Counted from the stretch's first letter, positions 34,612 through 43,010 are shown. The stretch is 64,000 nucleotides of DNA from Enterocloster aldenensis (GCF_003434055.1 NZ_QVEX01000014.1:62001-126000); one strand, 5' to 3'. Numbers and translations are program-made. Notes: generated by a model from the sequence alone, not told the origin.

Positions 34612-35709
34612 TTACTGTGCCGCACGGACCATATCCACAACCTCTTTGTACTGCGGATACTCGTCATATACAGAGGCCACTGCATCCTGGAACTCTTTTA
34701 CATCAACCTCAATGATCTCACATCCGGCTTCTTCACACTTGGCCCTGGATTCCTCCTGGAAATCCTGCATGGCCTGACGCTGCCACTTGGCTGCTTCCTT
34801 CGAAGCCTTGATAACGCCTTCCTTCTGCGGATCTGACATCTTATCCCATGCAGCCTGGCTGCAGATCAGCAGCGCCGGAGGAGCCATATGTCCGTCCAGG
34901 CTGTAATACTTTGCCACTTCGTAATGTCCGGAGGTAAAATAGCTTACAAAGTCATTTTCAGCCCCGTCCACAATACCGGTCTGAAGTCCCTGGAATACCT
35001 CGCCGTATTCCATAGGGGTTGCCTCTGCGCCCAGGGCCTGAACCATGGAAATCGCCACTTCCGTGGGCTGCACGCGGAACTTCATGCCCTTTAAATCCGC
35101 CACGGACCGTATGGGCTTGTTAACCGTATAAAAGCATCTGGAACCAGCCTCATAATAGTCAAGTCCCACCATGTTATAATCGCTTAAGGCTGACAATACT
35201 GCCTGGCCGGCTTCACCGTCCAGGGCCTTGTATTTCTGTTCCGTGCTGGAGAACAGATAAGGCATTGCAAATACGCCGAATATATCAATGACAGGAGCCA
35301 TTGTATTTGTATTCACACGTGAGAAATCCAGCGTCCCCATCTGTACCTGGTCAATGGAGGATGCCTCATCACACAATGCGGCGTTGGGATACACGTCAAT
35401 ATTAACGGTTCCGCCTGTATATTCCTTGGCAAGCTCGGCAAACATCTTCATGCCTTCCGTAACCGGGTTGCCGTCAGGCTGGTTCTCCGCCAGTTTAAAA
35501 TGCAGTTCCTCCCCCATGTCCGCCTGTCCGGCTGCCTCTGAACCTTCCTCTTTTTCACCGGCAGCATCTTCTTTTTCAGCGGATGTTTCAGGTGCGGCGG
35601 CCTGGGCCGTGGTGGCAGCTGTCTCTGCGGGTTTGGCTGCGCCTCCCCCACATGCTGTCATGGACATCACCATTGCACATGATAATAGTACGGATATCGC
35701 TTTCTTCAT
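34612..35709 (-). CDS. dctP: TRAP transporter substrate-binding lipoprotein (DctP)
   Basis: A 365-residue solute-binding protein. The signal KKAISVLLSCAMVMSMTAC places the lipid anchor at Cys20, followed by an Ala/Thr/Glu-rich spacer. The fold includes NPVTEGMKMFAELAKEY, MGTLDFSRVNTNTMAP, MPYLFSSTEQ, GSRCFYTVNKPI, LKGMKFRVQPTEV with the substrate-binding Arg, and MEYGEVFQGLQTGIVDGAEND. GAGGAGGAAAAGGTAG precedes the ATG at 35709. It starts 17 bp after the LacI regulator gene. The conserved Arg implies a substrate with a carboxylate. Confidence 0.94.
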   Translation of the reverse strand: MKKAISVLLSCAMVMSMTACGGGAAKPAETAATTAQAAAPETSAEKEDAAGEKEEGSEAAGQADMGEELHFKLAENQPDGNPVTEGMKMFAELAKEYTGGTVNIDVYPNAALCDEASSIDQVQMGTLDFSRVNTNTMAPVIDIFGVFAMPYLFSSTEQKYKALDGEAGQAVLSALSDYNMVGLDYYEAGSRCFYTVNKPIRSVADLKGMKFRVQPTEVAISMVQALGAEATPMEYGEVFQGLQTGIVDGAENDFVSYFTSGHYEVAKYYSLDGHMAPPALLICSQAAWDKMSDPQKEGVIKASKEAAKWQRQAMQDFQEESRAKCEEAGCEIIEVDVKEFQDAVASVYDEYPQYKEVVDMVRAAQ

Positions 35710-35726
35710 CTACCTTTTCCTCCTCA

Positions 35727-36815
35727 TTAGATAAATTCTTCATAAAATTTAATATTGTTCTGTAAAATTATGGATATGGGTACGCTGATTGCTTCTCCTT
35801 TGGGAGGTATCCCTTTAATCAGATATTCAAATAAGGTCTTATATCCCTGATACCCCTTCTGATACGGCCCTTTATAGACAATTGCTTTGAGGATACCATC
35901 ACTCAGCATCTGGGCGCTTTCCGGGAACAGGTCGCTTCCCACCAGGAAAAGTTCATTAATCCTTCCTGAATCCATTGCCGCCTCACACAGGGGAATGGTG
36001 TTCCTGGCCCTTACGGAGTACGCGCCGATAATGCTTTTATCCTCCCTGAGGCATGCCAGCATCTGCTGCCTGTTGGCCTCTGCCCGGTATAAGTCCTGGA
36101 TGCATCTTACCGTGATGTCCGCATTATTCTTCCTGAAATATTCCTCAAAACCAGCTGCGTTCATCTTATGAGACAAGGAACCTTCGTCACCTGCCGCAAC
36201 AAGGATGGTGCCTTTCTGTCCTTTCAGGACCATGTTCATAAGCTCCGCTGCCAGCTGTCCGGTAAAGGTGTCATTGGGCGCCACGCAGCAGAGCCGTCCG
36301 CAGTCTTTAAAGTCATTGTCAATAAGGACCACGGCCACTCCCTTTGCCGTGAACTGGCTTAACAGGCATTCCATCCTGGAACTATTGATATTGGGCGCGG
36401 TCAGAAGCCCGTCCAGCTGGCCGCCCCATTCCTCATACAGGTTCTTTAAGATCTCCACCTGTTCCCTATCACCGGAGTCCCCGTCAACACTGAATGTGTA
36501 GTTCATCACATTCATGTTATATCCTTCTTCTTCTGCCTCGTATACCTTACAGCCCTTCCATATGTAACGGAAGTAATACTTTCCGCCTTCCTCCGGCTCC
36601 GGGAGCACCACTGCCAGATTCACCTGACGCCGCTTCAGCGCTGAGGCCACATAGTTGGCAGTATATCCCATCTCATTGGCAACATTCAGGATTTCCTGCT
36701 TCACTGCCTTGCTGACCCCTTCTTTGTTGTTCAGGGCCCGATGGACGGATACCAGGGAATACCCGCTGGCCTGGGCTATGTCCTTTAAGGTTATCTTTTT
36801 TACTTCCATCGGCAT
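35727..36815 (-). CDS. LacI-family transcriptional regulator
   Basis: A 362-residue regulator. The N-terminal helix-turn-helix reads ITLKDIAQASGYSLVSVHRALNN, with the hinge helix near AANYVASALKRR. The C-terminal periplasmic-binding-protein-like domain (LAVVLPEPEEGGKYYF to SVPISIILQNNIKFYEE) is of the sugar-sensing type. The ATG at 36815 follows GGGAAGGG; another ATG is two codons later. It is the first gene of the TRAP operon, and a perfect palindrome lies just downstream of its predicted start site, so it probably represses itself, the TRAP genes and the divergent nag genes. The inducer is likely a sugar or sugar phosphate from the pathway. Confidence 0.9.
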   Translation of the reverse strand: MPMEVKKITLKDIAQASGYSLVSVHRALNNKEGVSKAVKQEILNVANEMGYTANYVASALKRRQVNLAVVLPEPEEGGKYYFRYIWKGCKVYEAEEEGYNMNVMNYTFSVDGDSGDREQVEILKNLYEEWGGQLDGLLTAPNINSSRMECLLSQFTAKGVAVVLIDNDFKDCGRLCCVAPNDTFTGQLAAELMNMVLKGQKGTILVAAGDEGSLSHKMNAAGFEEYFRKNNADITVRCIQDLYRAEANRQQMLACLREDKSIIGAYSVRARNTIPLCEAAMDSGRINELFLVGSDLFPESAQMLSDGILKAIVYKGPYQKGYQGYKTLFEYLIKGIPPKGEAISVPISIILQNNIKFYEEFI

Positions 36816-36884
36816 GATTCCACATCCCTTCCCACTCTCTCCCCAGCAATTGGTCACATGTTGTGAAATTAACTAAGTTAAATT

Positions 36885-36902
36885 GTTTTCGAAAACGTTT
36901 CC
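36885..36902. promoter_or_regulatory. LacI-type operator palindrome
   Basis: GTTTTCGAAAAC is a perfect 12-bp palindrome, and the overlapping GAAAACGTTTCC is a near palindrome of the LacI/GalR kind with a central CG. It lies a few bases downstream of the predicted lacI start site, where a repressor would block transcription. Assignment to this LacI protein is by position. Confidence 0.6.
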
Positions 36903-36911
36903 GTTATCCAT

Positions 36912-36941
36912 ATTATAGTCCAACGCAATAAGTGATGTCAA
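36912..36941 (-). promoter_or_regulatory. Promoter of the lacI-dctPQM-SGNH operon
   Basis: Consensus TTGACA and TATAAT are separated by 18 bp on the minus strand. It is flanked by palindromes downstream (36885-36902) and upstream (36944-36958). Confidence 0.7.
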
Positions 36942-36943
36942 TA

Positions 36944-36958
36944 CGAAAAAAATTTTCG
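36944..36958. promoter_or_regulatory. Second palindrome, possible auxiliary operator
   Basis: CGAAAAAAATTTTCG is a 15-bp palindrome that shares the CGAAAA/TTTTCG core with the main operator. The centres of the two sites are ~60 bp apart and lie between the divergent promoters. Confidence 0.4.
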
Positions 36959-37011
36959 CTATTTTTATCCGGCATATATTCGATTTTATTGTATATTTTA
37001 CCCAAAACCTA

Positions 37012-37040
37012 TTGACTTTTAATTGCTTTTCTTCTATTCT
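37012..37040 (+). promoter_or_regulatory. Promoter of the nagA-nagB-nagB operon
   Basis: TTGACT and TATTCT are separated by 17 bp on the plus strand. The leader to the nagA ATG is only ~25 bases. Confidence 0.6.
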
Positions 37041-37072
37041 GGAATCAATTCGACTAAAGGAGCGAAACACAT

Positions 37073-38257
37073 ATGGAGCATTTTATATTTACAAACGCCC
37101 GGATTGTACTTCCTGATACCATACTTGATGACCACTATCTATCTGTGAAAAACGGAGTAATTGAATCCATCGGCAAGGGAACGCCTGACCGGGAGCAGCT
37201 TAACTCCTGCACCACGGTGGACTGCGGCGGCCAGTATCTGTCGCCGGGATTTATCGATATCCACTGTCATGGCGGAGGCGGGGCCGACTTTATGGACGGG
37301 CACATGGAAGATATCCTCACCGCTGCCAGGGCACATCTTATCCACGGGACCACCGGAATCTGTCCCACCACACTGACCTGTTCCGATGAGGAGCTGTTTA
37401 CATTTTTTGAATCCTTCAGGCAGGCCAGGGAAGTAACAGAGCAGATGCCCCACCTTTTAGGCATCCATCTGGAAGGACCTTACTTTTCCCCGGCCCAGGC
37501 CGGCGCCCAGCCCCCAAAGTATCTGGTGCATCCCAGGCCGGAGCATTATCATGAAATCCTCAGGCGGGGCCAGGGCAATATCGTAAGGTGGTCTGCTGCA
37601 CCCGAACTTCCAGGCGCGCTGGAACTTGGGGATGAGCTTGCGGGAAAGGGGATTAAGGTTTCCATGGGGCACAGCGATGCCGGATTTGAGGATATTGTAA
37701 ACGCGATGGAACACGGCTATAGCCAGATCACGCATTTTTACTCCGCCATGTCCACCATCACCAGGAAACGGGGACGGCGCGTACTGGGGCTGATTGAATG
37801 CGGTTACCTGTTTGACCGTCTGAAGGTTGAGATCATCGCCGATGGAATCCATCTTCCCCCTGAGTTATTAAAGTTAATCCTTAAATGCAAGAACCATGAT
37901 GATATCTGCCTTGTGACAGACAGCATGCGGGGAGCAGGCATGCCGGACGGCCCCTCCCTGCTGGGTTCTAAGAAGAACGGCGTGCCCGTCATCATTGAGG
38001 ACGGGATTGCCAATATGCCTGACTTCTCAAGCTTTGCAGGCAGCGTGGCCACCACGGACCGGCTGGTCCGCGTGATGGTGCAGAAGGCTGGCCTTCCTGT
38101 CTGGGAGGCGGTTAAGATGGCTTCCCTGAACCCGGCCTCCTTCCTGGGAATCCAGGAAACATACGGAAGCATCCAACCGGGGAAATCAGCGGACCTGCTT
38201 ATTTTTGATGACGATATCCGTATATCTTCTGTTTACGTATCCGGTATCAGACAATAA
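37073..38257 (+). CDS. nagA: N-acetylglucosamine-6-phosphate deacetylase
   Basis: This amidohydrolase removes the acetyl group from GlcNAc-6-phosphate or a close relative in the cytoplasm. The 394-residue protein has the metal pair His64/His66 (DIHCHGG), the ligand Glu134 (HLEGPY), His200 (MGHSD), His221 (THFYSAM, where most homologues have THLFNAM) and the catalytic Asp283 (TDSMRGAG). AAAGGAGCGAAACAC lies before the ATG at 37073. It heads an operon with two nagB-like genes and is divergent from lacI. The altered block near His221 and the neighbouring TRAP system leave room for a substrate other than plain GlcNAc-6-P. Confidence 0.9.
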   Translation: MEHFIFTNARIVLPDTILDDHYLSVKNGVIESIGKGTPDREQLNSCTTVDCGGQYLSPGFIDIHCHGGGGADFMDGHMEDILTAARAHLIHGTTGICPTTLTCSDEELFTFFESFRQAREVTEQMPHLLGIHLEGPYFSPAQAGAQPPKYLVHPRPEHYHEILRRGQGNIVRWSAAPELPGALELGDELAGKGIKVSMGHSDAGFEDIVNAMEHGYSQITHFYSAMSTITRKRGRRVLGLIECGYLFDRLKVEIIADGIHLPPELLKLILKCKNHDDICLVTDSMRGAGMPDGPSLLGSKKNGVPVIIEDGIANMPDFSSFAGSVATTDRLVRVMVQKAGLPVWEAVKMASLNPASFLGIQETYGSIQPGKSADLLIFDDDIRISSVYVSGIRQ

Positions 38258-38292
38258 AAACACATAATATTTTTATAAAGGAGAAATTAATT

Positions 38293-39033
38293 ATGAGCAT
38301 AATGATCCACGTATCTTCTACCCCCAGCCAGCTGGGGGCACAGGCAGCCAATGCAATTGCCGTTCTTTTAAATGAGGCCGTCAGCCGCCAGGGACATGCC
38401 CGTCTGGTGCTGTCCACCGGAGCCTCCCAGTTTGAGACCCTGGACGCCCTCATCGGCCTTGACGTTCCCTGGAGCCAGGTAGAGATGTTCCATCTGGACG
38501 AGTACGTGTCCCTTCCCGAAAGCCATCCTGCCAGCTTCCGCAAATACTTAAAAGAGCGCTTTGTCAGCAAGGTTCCCCTGAAAGCAGCTTATTTTGTTGA
38601 CGGCGAGGGAGATGTGGCAGGAAATATTGCCGCCCTGTCCCGTGAACTTAAAAAGGAGCCGGTGGATGTGGGCGTCATTGGAATCGGCGAAAACGGCCAC
38701 ATTGCATTTAATGACCCGCCTGCTGATTTTGATACGGAAGAAGCCTATAAAATCGTTGATTTGGATGAGAGATGCAAGAAACAGCAGGTGGGCGAGGGAT
38801 GGTTTGCAGATGTTGACTCAGTCCCCAAGCAGGCCATAACCATGTGCGTGAAACAAATCCTGTCATGCCGCCATATCATCTCGGCCGTCCCCCACAATGT
38901 GAAGGCCGAAGCCATCCTGCACACGGTCACAAAACCGGTGACCCCTGATGTGCCTGCAACCATCTTAAAGATGCATCCGGACTGGAGACTGTTCCTGGAC
39001 AGCCAGTCAGCCGCGCGCCTGCTTTCCCTGTGA
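38293..39033 (+). CDS. nagB: NagB-family glucosamine-6-phosphate deaminase/isomerase, first copy
   Basis: A 246-residue sugar-phosphate isomerase-deaminase. Compared with E. coli NagB, Asp72 corresponds to Asp69 in FHLDEYVSL and His143 to His136. The general base Asp141 is Asn134 and Glu148 is Asp141 in the motif GENGHIAFNDPP. This variant is common in a distinct NagB-like subgroup, so activity on a related amino sugar phosphate is possible. AAAGGAGAAATTAATT precedes the ATG at 38293, 35 bp after nagA. A second, divergent copy follows. Confidence 0.85.
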   Translation: MSIMIHVSSTPSQLGAQAANAIAVLLNEAVSRQGHARLVLSTGASQFETLDALIGLDVPWSQVEMFHLDEYVSLPESHPASFRKYLKERFVSKVPLKAAYFVDGEGDVAGNIAALSRELKKEPVDVGVIGIGENGHIAFNDPPADFDTEEAYKIVDLDERCKKQQVGEGWFADVDSVPKQAITMCVKQILSCRHIISAVPHNVKAEAILHTVTKPVTPDVPATILKMHPDWRLFLDSQSAARLLSL

Positions 39034-39051
39034 TAAGCAGGGCCCGGGTCC

Positions 39052-39081
39052 CACGAGCCAATAAAAAGCACGAGCCAATAA
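39052..39081 (+). repeat. Short direct repeat between the two nagB-like genes
   Basis: CACGAGCCAATAA occurs at 39052-39064 and again at 39069-39081, just before the ribosome binding site of the second nagB-like gene. It looks like a small local duplication. Confidence 0.7.
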
Positions 39082-39093
39082 CAAGGAGGACTT

Positions 39094-39867
39094 ATGGAAA
39101 CCATAAGATATTTTACAAAAGATGCCTTACAATGCTTTGTCTATGAAGACCGCGGAAGGATGGGAAAAGCGGCTGCCAGGGATATCATTGCCATGATTCA
39201 TGTGATGCTCTCCCAGAAACCTGTGATTAACATGATGTTCGGGGCAGCGCCGTCCCAGAATGAAGTCCTGGCCGGGCTGCGGGAAGCGGATGATGTGGAC
39301 TGGACGCGGATTAACTGTTTCCACATGGATGAATACATTGGGTTATCACCGGATGCGCCCCAGGGGTTCGGAAACTTTTTGCGGGAGCATCTCTTCGGGC
39401 ACAAGCCATTTGCCCAGGTAAATTATATTTCCCCTGAAACAACGGAGCCTGAGAAGGAAGCGGCCCGCTATGAAGCCCTGCTAAAAGAGCATCCCATCGA
39501 TATCTGCGTCCTGGGCGTGGGGGAAAATGGACATGTGGCATTTAACGACCCGCCTGTGGCTGATTTTAAGGACACGCGGCTGGTAAAACCAGTAAAGCTG
39601 GATCCTGTCTGCCGCCAGCAGCAGGTCAATGACGGCTGCTTTGCATCCATGGACCAGGTTCCGGAATATGCCATGACGGTCACGGTTCCCGGGCTGATGG
39701 CGGCCAGGGCTTTGTTCTGCGTGGTTCCGGCGCCCACCAAGGCCCAGGCCATAGCCCGCCTTATAAACGGCCAAATATCGGAATCCTGCCCTGCCAGCAT
39801 CCTCAGGCTTCAAAAATCAGCCAGGCTGTACCTGGACCCTGACTCTGCCGGCCAATTGGAATCATGA
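39094..39867 (+). CDS. NagB-family glucosamine-6-phosphate deaminase/isomerase, second copy
   Basis: A 257-residue paralogue of the preceding protein with clearly different sequence. It keeps FHMDEYIGL (Asp79) and GVGENGHVAFNDPP. Here too the E. coli Asp141 position is Asn145, the Glu148 position is Asp152, and His147 is conserved. AAGGAGGACTT precedes the ATG at 39094, 60 bp after the first copy. Two adjacent copies in one operon suggest either a hetero-oligomer or two related substrates. I do not assign a specific sugar. Confidence 0.83.
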   Translation: METIRYFTKDALQCFVYEDRGRMGKAAARDIIAMIHVMLSQKPVINMMFGAAPSQNEVLAGLREADDVDWTRINCFHMDEYIGLSPDAPQGFGNFLREHLFGHKPFAQVNYISPETTEPEKEAARYEALLKEHPIDICVLGVGENGHVAFNDPPVADFKDTRLVKPVKLDPVCRQQQVNDGCFASMDQVPEYAMTVTVPGLMAARALFCVVPAPTKAQAIARLINGQISESCPASILRLQKSARLYLDPDSAGQLES

Positions 39868-39905
39868 ACATGTCCCAATCACAGCAAAGCTTCTGTGCAT
39901 AAGAC

Positions 39906-39964
39906 CGCGCCCATGCCGGGCGCGCAAAAAAATCTCCGCCCATACCCACATGGACGGAGATTTA
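39906..39964. terminator. Terminator pair between the nag operon and the second TRAP operon
   Basis: Two hairpins lie here. CGCGCCC/GGGCGCG spans 39906-39924. A 14-bp stem (AAATCTCCGTCCAT / ATGGGCGGAGATTT on the minus strand) is followed by seven T in all. The latter ends the dctM message and can also serve the convergent nag message. Confidence 0.8.
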
Positions 39965-39993
39965 TGATTTTAATCATATGGAAACACCGCTGT

Positions 39994-41298
39994 TTATTTC
40001 GCCATGCCACCCAGTACGGTGGGCAGCCACATGCTGACAGCCGGGACAAAGGTAATCAGCAGCAGTGTAATGATCATGCACAGATAGAACGGAAGCGTCG
40101 CCTTGACCACACGCTCCATGGGCACCTTGGCAACGGCAGAGCCAATGAAAAGCACTGCGCCTACAGGAGGTGTCAGAAGGCCGATACCGCAGTTAAGGAC
40201 AACCATGATACCGAACTGGATTGGATCCAGGCCAATGGAGGTTGCGATTGGAAGCAGGATTGGCGTTGCAATCAGGATGATGGGCGCCATATCCATGATG
40301 CATCCAAGAACCAGCAGGATCAGGTTCAGCAGCAGGGCCAGAAGGATTGGATTATTGGTCATGCCTGTAATGGTGCTGGCTGCCAGGTCCGGCACATGCA
40401 GCTGGGTCAGGCAGAATCCGAAGATACTGGATGTTGCAATCAATATCATAACAATGGACAAGGTGTCCACGCAGTCCCCAAGCACCCTCCAGACGCCCTT
40501 CCAGTCAAGTCCCCTGTAGATGAACACGCTGACAATCAGGCTGTAGATAACCGCCACGGCCGCGGACTCAGTGGCAGTGAACACGCCCCCAACCACGCCG
40601 AACACAACAATCAGCACAGCTGCCAGGGCCCAGAAGGAAATACCCAGCTGTTTAATCAGGTTCATGATGTTGAACTTCTCGCCCTTAGGGTAATTGCGCT
40701 TAACAGAGATTATATAGGAACCGATCATCAGTGTGACAGCCAGAAGCGCACCTGGTATATATCCTGCCAGGAAAAGGCTTCCCACGGAAATGCCTCCTGC
40801 CGTGGTTGCATAGATAACCATGTTATGGCTGGGAGGAACCAAAAGTCCCTCACAGGAAGATGTAATGGTTACAGCGGTTGAGAAATCATCATCATATCCC
40901 TGGTCCACCATCATCGGTATCAGGATGGAGCCAAGGGAAGCCGTGTCCGCGGAAGCGGAACCGGAAATACCTCCGAAGAAATAGGAAGCAACGATATTAA
41001 CCATTGCCATGCCTCCGCGCATCCAGCCAACACACGCATTGGCCAGGGCAATGAGCTTTTCGGAGATACCGCCTGAACCCATCAGGCATCCCATGGTGAT
41101 GAAGAAAGGGACTGCCATCAGGCTGAAGGAACTGATGCCTTTTACCATCTGCTGGCAGATGGTGGTCAGGTTATGCCCCTGGTACAGAAGGCAGAACACA
41201 GAAGAAAGCGCTACCGCATAGGCGATGGGGAAACGCAGGAATACCATCAGGAAGAAACTTCCCAGCAAAACCAGGATTGCCATGCTATTTGCATCCAT
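39994..41298 (-). CDS. dctM: TRAP transporter large permease subunit, second system
   Basis: A 434-residue DctM with about twelve membrane helices. Conserved blocks include RFPIAYAVALSSVFC, GGISGSASADTASLGSILIPMM, SSCEGLLVPPSHNMVIYA, LGCIMDMAPIILIATPILLP and GLLTPPVGAVLFIGSAVA. The ATG at 41298 overlaps the dctQ stop (TAATG). It is the last gene of the dctPQM operon and is followed by a strong terminator. It is related to the first system's DctM but not nearly identical, so the two TRAP systems are old paralogues rather than a recent duplication. Confidence 0.94.
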   Translation of the reverse strand: MDANSMAILVLLGSFFLMVFLRFPIAYAVALSSVFCLLYQGHNLTTICQQMVKGISSFSLMAVPFFITMGCLMGSGGISEKLIALANACVGWMRGGMAMVNIVASYFFGGISGSASADTASLGSILIPMMVDQGYDDDFSTAVTITSSCEGLLVPPSHNMVIYATTAGGISVGSLFLAGYIPGALLAVTLMIGSYIISVKRNYPKGEKFNIMNLIKQLGISFWALAAVLIVVFGVVGGVFTATESAAVAVIYSLIVSVFIYRGLDWKGVWRVLGDCVDTLSIVMILIATSSIFGFCLTQLHVPDLAASTITGMTNNPILLALLLNLILLVLGCIMDMAPIILIATPILLPIATSIGLDPIQFGIMVVLNCGIGLLTPPVGAVLFIGSAVAKVPMERVVKATLPFYLCMIITLLLITFVPAVSMWLPTVLGGMAK

Positions 41299-41822
41299 TA
41301 CTCCATCCCCTCCTTTACAAAGAATCCTTTAATATGATTATATATGGCTTCTATCTCAAAAACAAACATTGCCGCGCCCGCCAGAGGAACCGGGAAGTAC
41401 ATCCAGAATCTGGAAACCTTCGGCATGCTTACATAAGTACCCTTGGAACCAATCCCGGTGGCATATTTCCAGCCAACCGTAATCATGATGATTGCAAGGG
41501 CAAACACTGCCAGGTCGGCGAGAATATCCAGGCTTTTCACCAGATTGGACGGCAGATAGCGGTCAAATGCAGTCATGCGGATATGGGCGCCCCTTCTGAT
41601 TGCAAGGGCAGCAGAAAGCACCGCCATATAGGACATACAGGTCAGTACCACTTCCTCACTCCACGCCGGATCAGGAATGAACGGTATGTATCTTCCTGCC
41701 ACTGCCATGCTTGTGATAAGGATATCCACCACCAGAAGTACCTTGCAGAGAAACAGGACACACTTATATGTCACGTCATATGCGGGTTTGATTTTATCAA
41801 TCTTTTCAAACATTGCTGGCAT
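41298..41822 (-). CDS. dctQ: TRAP transporter small permease subunit, second system
   Basis: A 174-residue DctQ with four membrane helices. It has the DctQ core DPAWSEEVVLTCMSYMAVLSAALAIRRGAHIRM. AAAGGGGAATTGAT precedes the ATG at 41822. It sits between dctP (with an intervening stem-loop) and dctM. Confidence 0.91.
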   Translation of the reverse strand: MPAMFEKIDKIKPAYDVTYKCVLFLCKVLLVVDILITSMAVAGRYIPFIPDPAWSEEVVLTCMSYMAVLSAALAIRRGAHIRMTAFDRYLPSNLVKSLDILADLAVFALAIIMITVGWKYATGIGSKGTYVSMPKVSRFWMYFPVPLAGAAMFVFEIEAIYNHIKGFFVKEGME

Positions 41823-41843
41823 ATCAATTCCCCTTTCACTAAT

Positions 41844-41879
41844 ACAGGCACAGAGTGAATTTCCTTTCCCTGTGCCTGT
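41844..41879 (-). other. Intercistronic stem-loop between dctP and dctQ, second system
   Basis: ACAGGCACAG pairs perfectly with CTGTGCCTGT across a 16-base loop. It is at the same place as the stem-loop in the first TRAP operon, which supports a shared role in setting the binding-protein to permease ratio. Confidence 0.6.
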
Positions 41880-41894
41880 TCTGATTGCCGTTTA

Positions 41895-43010
41895 TTAATT
41901 GTTCATGTCAAGAATCTTCTGATACAGTTCAGCCTGATCCTTTGTGGAAGACTCGATGATATCCTTACAAGCATCCTGCCATGGTTTGATATCAGGAACT
42001 TCAACTACATTAATTCCATCAGCCTTCAGCTCATCCAGCACCTTGTTCTCGGCTTCCTCAGAGATAGTCCTGTTGAATTCAGAAGCAACTTTGCCGGCTT
42101 CCATGAGGATGTTCTGCTGCTCTTCTGTCAGCTTATCCCAAGCCTCGTCTGTGATGATGACCTGGATGGCGCCCAGTGTGTGGCCGTCCAGGATCAGGTT
42201 CGGGGCAACTTCCGGGAATGCGTTGGATTTATAGTTGGCAATCGGCTGCTCAGCGCCGTCAACAACACCGGTCTGAAGCGCGGAGTACAGTTCGTTGAAG
42301 GAAACAACGGTTGGGCTTGCGCCAAGTCCGTTTACCATACCGTTCATGATTGGGTCGTTGGACACACGTAATTTCATGCCCTTCAGGTCATCTAAACCTT
42401 TTACTTCCTTAACAGTAAAGAAATGACGGAAACCTTCCTCACCGTAGAACAGGCCTCTTACCCCAAGTCCGTTGTCGTGCGGTTCCATCAGGAATTCAGG
42501 AGCCAGTTCGCTGTCAGCAAACTTCCAGAAGTGGTCACGGTTTGCAAATGTGTAAGGAATGGAGAGAAGTACGGACTTCTCAGCGCCATAACTGGTCAGT
42601 GCAAATGCGGAAATACGGGAAATATCAATGGTTCCGCCGCCGCCCAGCATGGTATCCAGGACATCGTTCTCAGAACCAAGTACACCGCTGGCCTGCAGGT
42701 CAATCTTAATCTTTCCGCCGGACATTTCCTCAACCGTCTCTTTGAACTTGGTGTCGGTCTGTCCAACGATTGTGTCTAAGGGGTTAACCTCTGCCATTAC
42801 CAGGGTAATCTCCGGCTCACTGGCTGTGTCGGCTGCCGCCTCGGTCTTGGCTTCCTCTTTGCTCTCACCTGCTGCATCCGCTGCCGGGGCCTCGGTTGCT
42901 GCAGGAGCAGCTGTTGTTGTAGGTGCGTCCGGTGTCTTCAGGCCGCAGCCTGCCAGGGAACCAGCTACCATTACTGCGCACAGTGCTGCACTCATCCATC
43001 TTTTTTTCAT
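41895..43010 (-). CDS. dctP: TRAP transporter substrate-binding lipoprotein, second system (DctP)
   Basis: A 371-residue solute-binding protein. The signal MKKRWMSAALCAVMVAGSLAGC gives lipid-anchored Cys22, then a Thr/Ala/Glu-rich spacer. The fold includes GGGGTIDISRISAFALTSY, IPYTFANRDHFWKF, GFRHFFTVKEV, LKGMKLRVSNDPI with the carboxylate-binding Arg, and SFNELYSALQTGVVDGAEQP. GAGGAGGATATGTTAC precedes the ATG at 43010; the frame upstream to 43052 is rejected. The promoter has AraC-type direct repeats, so the two-component system just upstream probably activates it. Confidence 0.93.
   Translation of the reverse strand: MKKRWMSAALCAVMVAGSLAGCGLKTPDAPTTTAAPAATEAPAADAAGESKEEAKTEAAADTASEPEITLVMAEVNPLDTIVGQTDTKFKETVEEMSGGKIKIDLQASGVLGSENDVLDTMLGGGGTIDISRISAFALTSYGAEKSVLLSIPYTFANRDHFWKFADSELAPEFLMEPHDNGLGVRGLFYGEEGFRHFFTVKEVKGLDDLKGMKLRVSNDPIMNGMVNGLGASPTVVSFNELYSALQTGVVDGAEQPIANYKSNAFPEVAPNLILDGHTLGAIQVIITDEAWDKLTEEQQNILMEAGKVASEFNRTISEEAENKVLDELKADGINVVEVPDIKPWQDACKDIIESSTKDQAELYQKILDMNN

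Noticed and set aside
39895..40881. A 328-codon plus-strand reading frame opposite dctM
   Set aside because: The product is rich in His/Gln/Asn/Asp with no hydrophobic or domain pattern, as expected for antisense of a membrane protein gene.
30883..43010. A sialic acid (SiaPQM/Nan) locus
   Set aside because: TRAP genes with nagA/nagB suggest it, but nanA, nanE and nanK are absent from the window.
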